64,000 bases of DNA from Geminicoccaceae bacterium (GTDB lineage Bacteria > Pseudomonadota > Alphaproteobacteria > Geminicoccales > Geminicoccaceae). The DNA is taken from assembly GCA_028285265.1 (NCBI GenBank), contig JANQPX010000020.1:372001-436000 (forward strand), given 5' to 3'. Under the pieces are notes generated by a model, which did not search any database, was not told the origin of the DNA, and worked only from the letters and a program-made list of their open reading frames with translations. The stretch's first letter is position 1; each line of letters opens with the position of its first letter. The translations under genes were made by a program, and so were the position numbers. Shown here one piece after another: positions 26,466 to 35,401 of this stretch.

Positions 26466-27854
26466 ATGGAGAAAGCCTTGAGCATATTCGGAATCATTGG
26501 CTTTAATCGAACATGGTGCGATCGTTTGGTCGGATTGAGCATGCTTTGGGGCCTTGGCTTCCTTTTGAGCGGAGCCAATGTTGCGCACAGTCACCAAACC
26601 AGCACCAAAGAAACAAGGAAGGCCGATTGGGCCAACACCCACCTCGCAGGTTATTTTCGACATTTCAGTGGCCAACATCGGGGCCAATCGATCAGCGCTA
26701 TGCGACATCAGCGGGCTATCGAGGGCGCCGTTTTCAATGATGATGAAACCCTAATTCTCTCCTATTCGAGTGACGGCATAGCACGCCTTTGGGATGTGGC
26801 AACATGCAAAGGAAATGGCCCGATCCTGCGCCATCACGCAGCGGTAGTCGGTGCTGAATTCATTTATGATGAAGGTACGATCCTTACCTATGCCGATGAT
26901 GGTATCGTTCGCTTCTGGGATAGCAGCACGGGTGCCCCAATCGGGCCATTACTGCGCCATGGAAGCGCGATCGGCGGCGTTATCTTCAATTCTGACGAAA
27001 GTCTTATGCTCACTTTCTCGTCGGATCGAGCTGCCCGTCTATGGGATCCACAGACAGGACAGCCTGTCGGTGAGCGGATGCTGCATCAAGATGAGATCCT
27101 CGATGCATTCTTTTTTCAGAATGACGACCGAATTCTCACCTACTCCGATGATGGTACGGTCCGGATTTGGGAAAGCGCGACCGGCGAGCCCATTGGACGC
27201 CCCTTGCGGCATCAAGAGGCCGTTGGCGAGGCCTTTTTGAATGATGATGAAACGCGCGTGCTTAGTTATGCAGGCCAGACGGTTCATCTTTGGGATGCCC
27301 AAACGGGCAGGTCTGTTGGACAGCCAATGCGCCATCAGGCAGCCGTCGGCGGGGCCTTATTTCACGAAGATGATCAACAGATCATCACCTATGCCGATGA
27401 TGGTACAGTCCGTTTCTGGCATGCTGAATCTGGGGAACCTACCGGCTTGATGATTCGTCATCAAAAAGCCGTTGGAGGTCTTGTCTTCAATGACGACGAA
27501 ACGCTCCTCCTTACCTATTCCGCCGATCAAACCGCACGGCTTTGGGATGCCGAGACAGGTGAAGCGGTCGGACGGCCGATGCGCCATCAGGCCCTGGTCA
27601 ACGAGGCTTTCTTCAGTAGCGAAGAAGACTACATTCTGACATATTCAGATGATCAAACCGCGCGCCTTTGGGACGCCGAGACCGGCGAAGCCATTGGGCA
27701 AGCCATGCGTCATCAGGGTCCGGTAACAGGAGCCTATTTTAGCAGCTCAGAGACACTGATCATGACTTATTCGGACGATCAGACCATTCGACTCTGGGAC
27801 ATTTCGGGGCTTTGGTCGGAGGAGGAAGAATCAGAGGTCAAGCGGCACTGCTAA
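26466..27854 (+). CDS. Exported WD40-like repeat protein
   Basis: The 462-residue protein has a hydrophobic N-terminal segment ending in GANVAHSHQ that looks like a signal peptide (basic residues, then LSMLWGLGFLLSG), followed by nine tandem repeats of about 42 residues. Each repeat reads roughly [MLI]RHQxAVxGAxFxxDExxILTYSxDxTxRLWDxxTGxxxG, with the WD or WE/WH dipeptide of WD40 blades. Nine repeats could form one larger propeller, or one seven-blade propeller plus extra blades. Instead of the usual GH dipeptide before each blade there is a nearly invariant RHQ. No enzymatic domain is attached, and a short acidic tail ends the protein. It probably acts as a binding scaffold outside the cytoplasm. 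ATG 26466 is used; a start at the internal Met before WGLGF is possible. It precedes the EctB-type gene on the same strand by 453 bases. Confidence 0.85.
   Translation: MEKALSIFGIIGFNRTWCDRLVGLSMLWGLGFLLSGANVAHSHQTSTKETRKADWANTHLAGYFRHFSGQHRGQSISAMRHQRAIEGAVFNDDETLILSYSSDGIARLWDVATCKGNGPILRHHAAVVGAEFIYDEGTILTYADDGIVRFWDSSTGAPIGPLLRHGSAIGGVIFNSDESLMLTFSSDRAARLWDPQTGQPVGERMLHQDEILDAFFFQNDDRILTYSDDGTVRIWESATGEPIGRPLRHQEAVGEAFLNDDETRVLSYAGQTVHLWDAQTGRSVGQPMRHQAAVGGALFHEDDQQIITYADDGTVRFWHAESGEPTGLMIRHQKAVGGLVFNDDETLLLTYSADQTARLWDAETGEAVGRPMRHQALVNEAFFSSEEDYILTYSDDQTARLWDAETGEAIGQAMRHQGPVTGAYFSSSETLIMTYSDDQTIRLWDISGLWSEEEESEVKRHC
26697..27808 (+). repeat. Nine tandem 42-codon WD40-like units
   Basis: The coding repeats of the WD40-like gene. 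Units begin at about every 126 bases with codons for MRHQ or a variant (LRHH, LRHG, MLHQ, IRHQ). Units 7 and 8 are the most alike, sharing ADQTARLWDAETGEA-type sequence at protein level, and so may reflect a recent duplication; the first three are the most diverged. Confidence 0.8.
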
Positions 27855-28307
27855 TCAGACGTATGTGCGGCGCTCTCGTCTTCCAACTTTTGAATGAGCG
27901 AACGGTTAGCGCGTCCTTTGAAGCATAGCCCATCAATTCAATGACTCTCGCTCGAGAGAAACACGCCCATACGCCTTTGCAAGGCTCGAAGTCGATCTCT
28001 TTTGCTCGTAGCGATCGAAAAGGCTGATCCGCAAAACCAAAGGTGCTTGGCGCTAGCAGTTGATCAGAGCGTCCCTGATCCAAGCATTCTCGGCGGGACC
28101 ATCAACCCCCATGACCGCCTGTTGTTCACCTTCTGAGATGCAACGTCAAAACACCTTCACAACGAAGGGCGGTCGATTTTGTCCGGATCAAATAATGCAC
28201 GCTCCAGAAATTGAAGAACAATAAATACAAACATAGAGCGCAGAAAGGGGAATGAAAGTTGCTCCTTTTCTATCCCGAAGAGATCCATCAACAGGAGGAG
28301 ATGAATT
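27855..28307. other. Intergenic region upstream of the aminotransferase
   Basis: No supported gene. A minus-strand frame of 81 codons (27838-28083) exists but overlaps the WD40-like gene end and lacks a ribosome site. The last 100 bases before 28308 become A-rich and should hold the promoter of the aminotransferase gene. Its ribosome site AGGAGG at 28293-28298 is strong. Confidence 0.4.
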
Positions 28308-29606
28308 ATGACTGTGATGGAAATCTTTGAAGAACTTGAGTCAAATGTTCAAAGCTATGCTCGCGGATACCCTCGCGTATTCAGTAAAGCACGTGGCAGC
28401 GAGCTTTGGGACCAAGACGGAAATCGATATCTCGACTTTCTGGCTGGCGCCGGCTCCCTGAACTATGGACACAACAATCCTGTGCTCAAACGCGCTCTTC
28501 TTGAGCATATTGAATCCGACGCGATTACCCATAGCCTCGACTTTCATACCGTTGCGAAGGCCCGTTTTCTCGAAGCCATGCGCGACATCATCTTGGAGCC
28601 ACGTGGCCTGGACTATGTCATCCAGTTCACCGGGCCGACCGGCACCAACGCTGTTGAGGCAGCGCTCAAGCTCGCACGCAAAGTGACCGATCGCACCAAC
28701 GTCATAAGCTTTACCAACGGTTTTCATGGCGTCTCCGTGGGGTCTCTTGCAGCAACTGGGAACAAGCATCACCGAGGTGCTGCGGGCGTTCCGCTCTACG
28801 GAACCTCTGTGATGCCCTATGATCGCTACTTCGGCGATGTCGACACCGTGGACTATGTCGAGCGGTTGATCACCGATCCGTCCAGTGGGGTTGATCTACC
28901 AGCTGCCATGATTGTCGAGACAGTACAGGGCGAAGGCGGAACGAATGCAGCATCCTTTGCGTGGCTGCAGCGATTGGAGACGCTTTGCCGTGAGCAGAAC
29001 ATTCTCCTTATCGTTGACGACATTCAAGCTGGCTGCGGGCGAACAGGGAGCTTCTTCAGCTTTGAGCCAGCGGGGATCAAGCCCGATATCGTTACAATGT
29101 CCAAATCTCTCTCGGGCTATGGCTTACCCTTCGCCATTACGATGATCCGCCCCGATCTCGATGAATGGGGTCCTGGCGAGCATAACGGCACATTTCGAGG
29201 CAACAACCACGCCTTTGTCACCGCAACCGCAGCTCTTGAGCATTATTGGCGTACGCCCGATTTTGCCAATGAGGTGCAGGCAAAGGCCGACTACCTCACC
29301 AACCGCCTCCAGACGATGGTCACCCGCTTTTTGCCTGACGTTCTTGAAGTCCGTGGACGTGGCATGATGCGCGGGATCCGCTGCGCCGACCCCAAACGCG
29401 CCGCGGCAGTGACCAAGAAGGCTTTCGAGTATGGTTTGATCATTGAGCGATCAGGCCCCAGGGATGAAGTGATAAAATTCCTCATGCCGCTCACCACCTC
29501 GCTCGCCGAAATTGACGAGGGCCTGGATATCCTCGAGCGGGCTTTAGCCGATGAATTCGGTACCGTCGAGATCAACACATCGACTTTTGATGTCGCTGCG
29601 GATTAG
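28308..29606 (+). CDS. ectB: Diaminobutyrate-2-oxoglutarate transaminase, EctB type
   Basis: This PLP enzyme should convert L-aspartate 4-semialdehyde and glutamate to L-2,4-diaminobutyrate and 2-oxoglutarate. The 432 residues match EctB closely throughout: [72 protein letters not shown], the cofactor-binding [17 protein letters not shown] and the PLP Lys in [14 protein letters not shown] at about 266. ATG 28308 follows AGGAGG with 9-base spacing. In ectoine producers this gene sits between ectA and ectC; neither is present. Instead it is followed after 11 bases by a small unknown gene and then by a Pls-like synthetase, so diaminobutyrate is more likely a building block for that enzyme. A related specificity (for example lysine 6- or ornithine-type transamination) cannot be excluded. 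Confidence 0.88.
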   Translation: MTVMEIFEELESNVQSYARGYPRVFSKARGSELWDQDGNRYLDFLAGAGSLNYGHNNPVLKRALLEHIESDAITHSLDFHTVAKARFLEAMRDIILEPRGLDYVIQFTGPTGTNAVEAALKLARKVTDRTNVISFTNGFHGVSVGSLAATGNKHHRGAAGVPLYGTSVMPYDRYFGDVDTVDYVERLITDPSSGVDLPAAMIVETVQGEGGTNAASFAWLQRLETLCREQNILLIVDDIQAGCGRTGSFFSFEPAGIKPDIVTMSKSLSGYGLPFAITMIRPDLDEWGPGEHNGTFRGNNHAFVTATAALEHYWRTPDFANEVQAKADYLTNRLQTMVTRFLPDVLEVRGRGMMRGIRCADPKRAAAVTKKAFEYGLIIERSGPRDEVIKFLMPLTTSLAEIDEGLDILERALADEFGTVEINTSTFDVAAD

Positions 29607-29617
29607 GAGTGTTTCCG

Positions 29618-30067
29618 ATGTCGATGACCAAACAAAGTCTCATTGCCAGAAATCAGCAGCAGGATCAGCTGATCGCGCCCCATAATGGCCTCTCGATGCA
29701 AGACACGAGAAAAACGGCGACACAAATGCCACTCTCTTCGGTCGTGGTTCGTCGAGGTCCACAATTGATGGTCGTTTTTGTTGGCTGCCCTGATGTCGAA
29801 GCTGTACGTGCCTTACGAAAAGCCAATGTGAGCGTTGGTGTAGCTTTAGCTCAACGTGAGCTCGCCACGGTCCCGCGGCTTTTAGACTATGACTATGCCT
29901 ATGTCAGCATTTCAAGCGTGGGGCGATCGCCACTTCAGCAGGCGCTGCATGACCTCGCGACCAGAAATTGGGTGATCGATGACGATGATGACACCGGTTA
30001 TCGGATGACATCGAAGTCACCAAAAGCATTGGCTCAACCGCGTCAACGCAAGGCACTGTCGACCTGA
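29618..30067 (+). CDS. Hypothetical protein between EctB-type gene and Pls-type synthetase
   Basis: A 149-residue protein of no family I recognise. ATG 29618 lies 8 bases after AGGAG and 11 bases after the aminotransferase stop, so it is in the same operon; an ATG six bases later is an alternative. The N-terminal 40 residues are Gln-rich and probably disordered. The middle (about 41-115) looks folded, alternating hydrophobic strands and helices: SSVVVRRGPQLMVVFVGC, DVEAVRALRKANVSVGVALA, YAYVSISSVGRSPLQQALHD. This is followed by an acidic WVIDDDDDTGYRM segment and a basic tail. There is one Cys. It has no signal peptide or membrane helix. Position suggests an accessory or regulatory role for the synthetase; the sequence itself does not show one. 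Confidence 0.75.
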   Translation: MSMTKQSLIARNQQQDQLIAPHNGLSMQDTRKTATQMPLSSVVVRRGPQLMVVFVGCPDVEAVRALRKANVSVGVALAQRELATVPRLLDYDYAYVSISSVGRSPLQQALHDLATRNWVIDDDDDTGYRMTSKSPKALAQPRQRKALST

Positions 30068-30141
30068 CTTCGCCTTCCCGAGCAATGCCAATGTGCCGGC
30101 GACACATCGGTTTTCGCCTATCATCACGCGCAACTAGATGG

Positions 30142-30176
30142 AGCCCTGAGTCACTCGTTGACTCAGGGCTTTTTTC
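30142..30176 (+). terminator. Rho-independent terminator after the aminotransferase operon
   Basis: AGCCCTGAGTCA and TGACTCAGGGCT form a perfect 12-base stem with a 5-base loop, followed by TTTTTT. It ends the aminotransferase-unknown gene transcript about 75 bases after its last stop codon, and 163 bases before the synthetase start. The synthetase therefore needs its own promoter or read-through. Confidence 0.93.
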
Positions 30177-30216
30177 TCCTTGAACGTGTATTTTTGACCG
30201 GCCTACACATCACAAA

Positions 30217-30237
30217 AATCCCGTAATTCTCGGGATT
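30217..30237 (-). terminator. Small hairpin upstream of the synthetase
   Basis: AATCCCG and CGGGATT flank a 7-base loop. On the minus strand the second arm runs into TTTTTG, giving a weak terminator shape. With no minus-strand gene nearby, it could equally be an operator or a leader structure for the synthetase gene at 30339. Confidence 0.35.
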
Positions 30238-30338
30238 CCAGGCTCTTTATCAAGCTCCACAGTCCCTTTGTATCCCGAACCAAAGGACTATCGGCGACTT
30301 TCAAAACAACCAAAAGTTTCGCCTACTGGAGCAAGACG

Positions 30339-33300
30339 ATGAATGATTTGGATCTTCGAATTCAAGACCAAGTTCTGACGGAAACAAAGAGCCAATCGTC
30401 TCAGAAAAGCGCCTCTGAAAATCGGCCAACCCTCGACGATTTTGTTCTCTTTTCGGCCGGTGATAATCGTCCACGCTGGGTCCCTGGTGAACGATTACAC
30501 CACCTTTTCGAACAGCGTTGTGACGAATTCGATCGCGCAGGCGATGACGCCCATCTTGCGATCGATAGTGAACAAGGGGCCATGACCTATCGCGAACTCG
30601 ATCGAGCCGCCAATCGTTTGGCCCGCTATATGGCGGCAAAAGACCTCGGCGCTGGCGACATCATCGGTTTATTGTTCGACCGCTCCATTGAATGCTATGT
30701 GGCCCTCCTTGCGGTACAGAAAATTAATGCCGCCTACGTGCCATTCGACGTCAGTTTTCCCAAAGATCGTATCGACTACATCACGAAGGATGCCGGCGTC
30801 AGCCTGACCCTGACCCTGGAACGCTTCGCTGAAAAGCTGAACGACTTGGACACCCCACTTCTTTGCTTGGACCAGTGTGCCGACGAGATCGACTCCCAGG
30901 ATGATGCTCGCTTGACTGTCGAAGAGATTGGTGAGCCGCTCAGTGAGCTCTCTTACATCATCTATACTTCCGGTACGACAGGCCGACCTAAAGGTGTGCC
31001 GATCCAACAAAGTAGCATCTGTAACTTTGTCCGCGTCGCCAAAGAAGTCTATGACTACCGAGCCTCCGACCGCATCTATCAAGGTCTAACGATCGCCTTC
31101 GACTACTCCGTCGAAGAGATTTGGGTTCCCTTGATCGTCGGCGCTACGCTTATACCGAACCAAACCGGACGCAGCCTGCTCGGCAGCGATTTACATAGAT
31201 TCCTCGACGATAACCGCGTGTCTGTCATGTGCTGCGTGCCAACGCTTCTTGCCACGGTTGAAGAGGATCTGCCGAGCCTCCGTTTGTTGATGACGTCTGG
31301 CGAGGCCTGTCCGCAGGATTTGGTCCAACGCTGGAGCCAAAACAACCGCATTTTGTTGAATGCCTACGGGCCAACTGAAGCGACAGTGACGGCAACCATA
31401 ACGGAAATGAAGGCGAACAAGGCCGTCACGATTGGTGGGCCGCTTCCGACCTATGCCATCGTCGTCCTTGATCCCGATTCGCCTGTGGCCCTCAAGAAAG
31501 GCGAAGTCGGCGAAATCGGCATCGCGGGCGTTGGCCTTGCCACGGGCTATCTCGGTCGCGACGACTTGACCCAAAAGGTGTTCATCGACGACTTCCTGAA
31601 CATTCCGAACAACCCCTCCAAGCGAATCTATCGCACCGGCGACCTCGGCCGCGTCAATGATCATGGTGAGGTGGAGTATCTCGGCCGGATTGACCTACAG
31701 GTTAAGATTCGCGGTTTCCGCATTGAACTCACCGAGATTGAATCGGTGATCATGCAAATCCCAGGCATTGCCCAGGCTGTGGTCGACACGTTCGAACCTC
31801 AGCCAGGTGCAAAGGAGTTGGTCGCCTATTACAGCCCGATCAAAGGCAGCGACCATGTGCCTGCCGACAAAATCATGGCGGTCTTGAAGGAGCACATGCC
31901 GTGTTACATGGTGCCGTCCTTTTACGAGCCGCTGGACATGATCCCCATGACGTCCAATGACAAGGCGGACCGAAAGGCTTTACCTGCTCCGTCAGTCGAG
32001 CGCCTAAGTTTGGGCGGTGTCTATGTGGCGCCAGAGACCGATCTCGAAGAGGGTCTCGCTGGCCTTCTCGCCGACCTTCTTCAACTCGATCAAGTGTCTG
32101 TCGAGGATCACTTTTTCGATAATCTCGGCGCCAACTCCCTTTTGATGGCACGCTACAGCAGCAAGATCCGGAAAGAGCTTGGTCTTGTCGACTTTTCAAT
32201 GCGTGATATCTACCAGAGCCCGACAGTGCGTGCCCTCGCCACCTTGCTTGATGAAAAGGCCGACGGCAAGCAGCCCGAGGGTAACACGACTCAGTACCGC
32301 ATCCCGACAACGCTTGAATATTTCGGCTGTGGTGCCGCCCAGCTCCTGTTCTATGGCGCCAACATCGCGCTTGGCCTCTGGCTCATGATCGTAAGCATGA
32401 ACTGGATCTTCTCAGCCACCTCCATGGGCGATGCCTATTTCAGAAGTGTAACCTTCGGCTTTGCCGCCTTGGCTGTCTCCCTTCTCTTACCCTTCGTAGC
32501 AAAATGGGGCCTTATCGGCCGTTGGAAGGTAGAACGCTTCCCGGTGTGGAGCCCCGCCTATTTCCGCTTCTGGGTGGTTCGCCAATACATCCAGGTAAAC
32601 CCAATGGCCGCCTTTGCCGGCACGCCTATCTATAACATGTATCTCAGGATGTTGGGCGCGAAGATCGGCAAGAACGCGGTGATCCTGTCGAAAGCTGGCC
32701 CTTTGTGCACGGATCTGATCGAGATTGGTGAGAATACCATTCTCAGCCGTGAGACCATCGTCAAGGGCTATCGCGCGGAAGGTGGATATATCCAGACTGG
32801 CAAAGTCACGATCGGCAAGAACGTCTTTGTTGGCGAAGCCTCGGTCATCGAAATCAATACCGTGATGGAGGACGATACCCAACTCGCTCATGTCTCGTCA
32901 CTACAGAATGGTCAGACTGTTCCTACCGGCAAGCGCTATCACGGTTCGCCAGCAGAAGAGACCTCCACAGACTTCAACGGTATCGAAATCATACCCCACA
33001 GTCAGCTCAGGAAGGTCGTCTACTGTGCCTATCTCCTGTCCGGCATGGTCTTTATGTTCCTCCCGCTGTTTCTGATGCTGTTGATGCATCTTCTGCCTTT
33101 CCTGTTTGGCGAGGGCGATGCGATTGCGAGGTTCTCGAAACTCATTGGCGACTATTGGGGTTTGATCGTTAGATATCTGCCGATCGTCTCCTTTGCCTTG
33201 TTTGTGCTGTCGATCCCCTTCGGTCTGATGACCGTCTGGTTTTGGCCGCGGTTTGCCAATCTCTTCCTGAAGGAAGATAAAGCCTATCCGCTTTATGGCC

Positions 33301-34445
33301 TACACTATATCATCTTTCAGATGATCCATGGCCTCAGCAATATTAAGTTCTTCAATGACTTGTTTGGCGATAGCGCCTTTATCACCGGATATTTGAAGTT
33401 CATCGGTTGGGATCTTTCTAAGGTGATTCAGACGGGCTCGAATTTCGGCACCATGCAAAAGCATGACAACCCGTTACTTTGCAAAATTGGCACCGGCACG
33501 ATGGTTTCAGATGGTTTGACAATGATGAATGCCCATATGTCGACCTCGACTTTCCGCGTTTCGGCAACCAAGATCGGTGACAACAATTATCTCGGCAACG
33601 CCATCTTTTTCCCGTCCGATGCCAAAACCGGTGACAACTGTCTCCTTGGCACCAAGGTCATGATTCCCGTCGACGGTCCGGTGCGTGAAAATGTTGGTCT
33701 CTTGGGTTCCCCCGCATTCGAGATCCCGCGGATCAGCCAAAGCGACCAGCAAATGTCGGAGATTGACGCGGATGAGCGTGCCCTTGGTTTACGCAACAAG
33801 ACGGCTCACAACATTCGCACGATGGGTCTTTGGCTTCTGGCCAAGTGGTTGTTCTCATTGATTTCCGTCTATCTCGGCCTTGGATCTCTCATGCTCTACA
33901 ACGATTACGGCATCTGGTCCTTAGTCGGTGGCACGATCCTCGGAATTGCATTGGTGATTGGTTACTTCATCGGTCAGGAATGGGTCAGCCTTGGGTTTAA
34001 GCGCCTGCAGCCTTTGATGTGCACACTCTACGATCCGCGGTTCTGGAGCGTCGAGCGTCACTGGAAGGTGGCCGACACGCCCTTGAGCAAAATGTTCATG
34101 GGTACCCCTTTCAGACCCCTCCTCCTCCGCTCTCTCGGGGTGAAGGTCGGCAAGCGCGTGTTCGATGATGGCTGCATGCCGACTGAAAAAACCCTCATAG
34201 AAATCGGTGACTTCTGCACATTGAACGAAGAAAGCACACTCCAGCCTCACTCCCTTGAAGAAGGTGTTTTCAAACTTGATCGCATCAAGCTCGGCGCAGG
34301 CTGCACACTCGGGATCAATGCTTTTGCTCATTATGGCGTGACCATGGGAAGCAATGTCATCCTCGCAGCCGATAGCTTCCTGATGAAAGGCGAGACCGTG
34401 GAATCAGATCAATATTGGATGGGTAATCCCGCCAAGGCGATCTGA
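30339..34445 (+). CDS. Pls/PosA-type non-ribosomal peptide synthetase (homopolymer synthetase-like)
   Basis: A 1368-residue membrane protein. Residues about 55-545 are an adenylation domain: YIIYTSGTTGRPKG (about 206), NAYGPTEATV, YRTGDLGRV (about 430), GRIDLQVKIRGFRIELTEIE and the catalytic Lys in NDKADRKALP (about 539). A carrier domain follows with the phosphopantetheine Ser in FFDNLGANSLLMARY (about 598). The rest has three pairs of membrane helices separating three soluble domains with left-handed-helix, acyltransferase-like hexapeptides: about 775-880 (IGKNAVILSK, VTIGKNVFVGEASVI), about 1015-1130 (IGTGTMVSDGLTMMNAHMS, IGDNNYLGN) and about 1250-1368 (IEIGDFCTLNEES, LGAGCTLGINAFAHYGV). 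This is the architecture of epsilon-poly-L-lysine synthetase. There is no condensation or thioesterase domain. ATG 30339 has TGGAG at 7-base spacing. The substrate is unproven; the EctB-type neighbour suggests diaminobutyrate. Confidence 0.9.
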   Translation: MNDLDLRIQDQVLTETKSQSSQKSASENRPTLDDFVLFSAGDNRPRWVPGERLHHLFEQRCDEFDRAGDDAHLAIDSEQGAMTYRELDRAANRLARYMAAKDLGAGDIIGLLFDRSIECYVALLAVQKINAAYVPFDVSFPKDRIDYITKDAGVSLTLTLERFAEKLNDLDTPLLCLDQCADEIDSQDDARLTVEEIGEPLSELSYIIYTSGTTGRPKGVPIQQSSICNFVRVAKEVYDYRASDRIYQGLTIAFDYSVEEIWVPLIVGATLIPNQTGRSLLGSDLHRFLDDNRVSVMCCVPTLLATVEEDLPSLRLLMTSGEACPQDLVQRWSQNNRILLNAYGPTEATVTATITEMKANKAVTIGGPLPTYAIVVLDPDSPVALKKGEVGEIGIAGVGLATGYLGRDDLTQKVFIDDFLNIPNNPSKRIYRTGDLGRVNDHGEVEYLGRIDLQVKIRGFRIELTEIESVIMQIPGIAQAVVDTFEPQPGAKELVAYYSPIKGSDHVPADKIMAVLKEHMPCYMVPSFYEPLDMIPMTSNDKADRKALPAPSVERLSLGGVYVAPETDLEEGLAGLLADLLQLDQVSVEDHFFDNLGANSLLMARYSSKIRKELGLVDFSMRDIYQSPTVRALATLLDEKADGKQPEGNTTQYRIPTTLEYFGCGAAQLLFYGANIALGLWLMIVSMNWIFSATSMGDAYFRSVTFGFAALAVSLLLPFVAKWGLIGRWKVERFPVWSPAYFRFWVVRQYIQVNPMAAFAGTPIYNMYLRMLGAKIGKNAVILSKAGPLCTDLIEIGENTILSRETIVKGYRAEGGYIQTGKVTIGKNVFVGEASVIEINTVMEDDTQLAHVSSLQNGQTVPTGKRYHGSPAEETSTDFNGIEIIPHSQLRKVVYCAYLLSGMVFMFLPLFLMLLMHLLPFLFGEGDAIARFSKLIGDYWGLIVRYLPIVSFALFVLSIPFGLMTVWFWPRFANLFLKEDKAYPLYGLHYIIFQMIHGLSNIKFFNDLFGDSAFITGYLKFIGWDLSKVIQTGSNFGTMQKHDNPLLCKIGTGTMVSDGLTMMNAHMSTSTFRVSATKIGDNNYLGNAIFFPSDAKTGDNCLLGTKVMIPVDGPVRENVGLLGSPAFEIPRISQSDQQMSEIDADERALGLRNKTAHNIRTMGLWLLAKWLFSLISVYLGLGSLMLYNDYGIWSLVGGTILGIALVIGYFIGQEWVSLGFKRLQPLMCTLYDPRFWSVERHWKVADTPLSKMFMGTPFRPLLLRSLGVKVGKRVFDDGCMPTEKTLIEIGDFCTLNEESTLQPHSLEEGVFKLDRIKLGAGCTLGINAFAHYGVTMGSNVILAADSFLMKGETVESDQYWMGNPAKAI

Positions 34446-34518
34446 CGACCGGTTCCCTGCTCCAAGAGCCGCTCCAGTACTTGGTTGCAGGGATCCACAG
34501 GGAGGTTGTTCCCTTTTT

Positions 34519-34557
34519 GAGGAGGTCGGGTGGTACCACCGGCCTCCTCGACTTTTT
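34519..34557 (+). terminator. Rho-independent terminator after the synthetase
   Basis: GAGGAGGTCGGGTGG and CCACCGGCCTCCTC pair almost completely around a TA loop, followed by GACTTTTT. It lies 74 bases after the synthetase stop and marks the end of its transcript. Confidence 0.88.
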
Positions 34558-35401
34558 GGTTCGTCAATCATGAATTCAGCGTCGATCCGGCCAAAGCCCT
34601 TTCGGTCAACGAGAGGCTTCGCGATCGAGACCTCGCAAACGCCCTAGAGCTGGGTCAAGCAGCGATGATCGGGGAAAAGGCTGTGGCGAGGACTTTGAGA
34701 GCATGCCCTTCGCATCTCCCTTCCCCGAAGACTTCTGACACCGCCCTGCCCAAGACCAACCGCGAAGCCCAGTCGTCCAAGATATTGTTTTAGGGTTCAG
34801 CACAGTGGGCACATTGTGCTGACATCGTGAAGACCGGTCGTTCTACGGTATTGTCGTGCTCCTATCCGTAAGAGATGAACTGGGATCTCGGGAGCGCTTA
34901 GTCTTGATCGCTTTGACGACCTCTTCACCAACAGGGAGCAGCTGTGATGGCCGGAGAATGATCAACTGGGCACGATTAATGGAACCGTGATGAACTGATC
35001 GATCGAATGACGACTTTGCCCGTCGTTAACTGCGAACACCATCTGTTGGTCCGGCGCTTTGCTCCTTCTTCTCTTTGGCGTGAGGATCCAGCCGCCGCGT
35101 ACCGATTGCCACATATTGCAACGTCTTCACTCCATCATTGTTGGCATGCCATGGTCGCTTGGCATGTTGCTTCAGCAAACCATAGGGAAATGCAGCGAAC
35201 TGACTGACCAACACCGATCTCCTTGGGATTGAAGATGGCCGGGAATCACGCTAACGATCCTCTCCTATTCCATGCAACTTGTCCTAAAATTCATGGATAT
35301 CGACAGCAAAGCTCTCAGCGGGTCGCAAGCGACAACGCGCTGGTGAGTTCCTGGCCGGTTTGACAACAAGCAATGGCAGTCATCAATTATGTGGAGGTGC
35401 A
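34558..35401. other. Intergenic region without supported gene
   Basis: About 840 bases with only short, unconvincing frames on both strands. CAGCACA (34798-34804) and TGTGCTG (34815-34821) form a perfect 7-base inverted repeat that could be a small operator. I see no RNA gene. The last bases before 35402 include GGAGGTG, the ribosome site of the next gene. Confidence 0.4.

Noticed and set aside
26697..27808. CRISPR-like or DNA-level tandem repeat
   Set aside because: The periodicity is in-frame protein repetition with diverged DNA, so it is a WD40-like coding repeat rather than an array.
27838..28083. Minus-strand frame of 81 codons upstream of the aminotransferase
   Set aside because: Overlaps the end of the WD40-like gene, lacks a ribosome site and resembles no family.
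34798..34821. Short inverted repeat CAGCACA/TGTGCTG
   Set aside because: Too short and isolated to call an operator or terminator.
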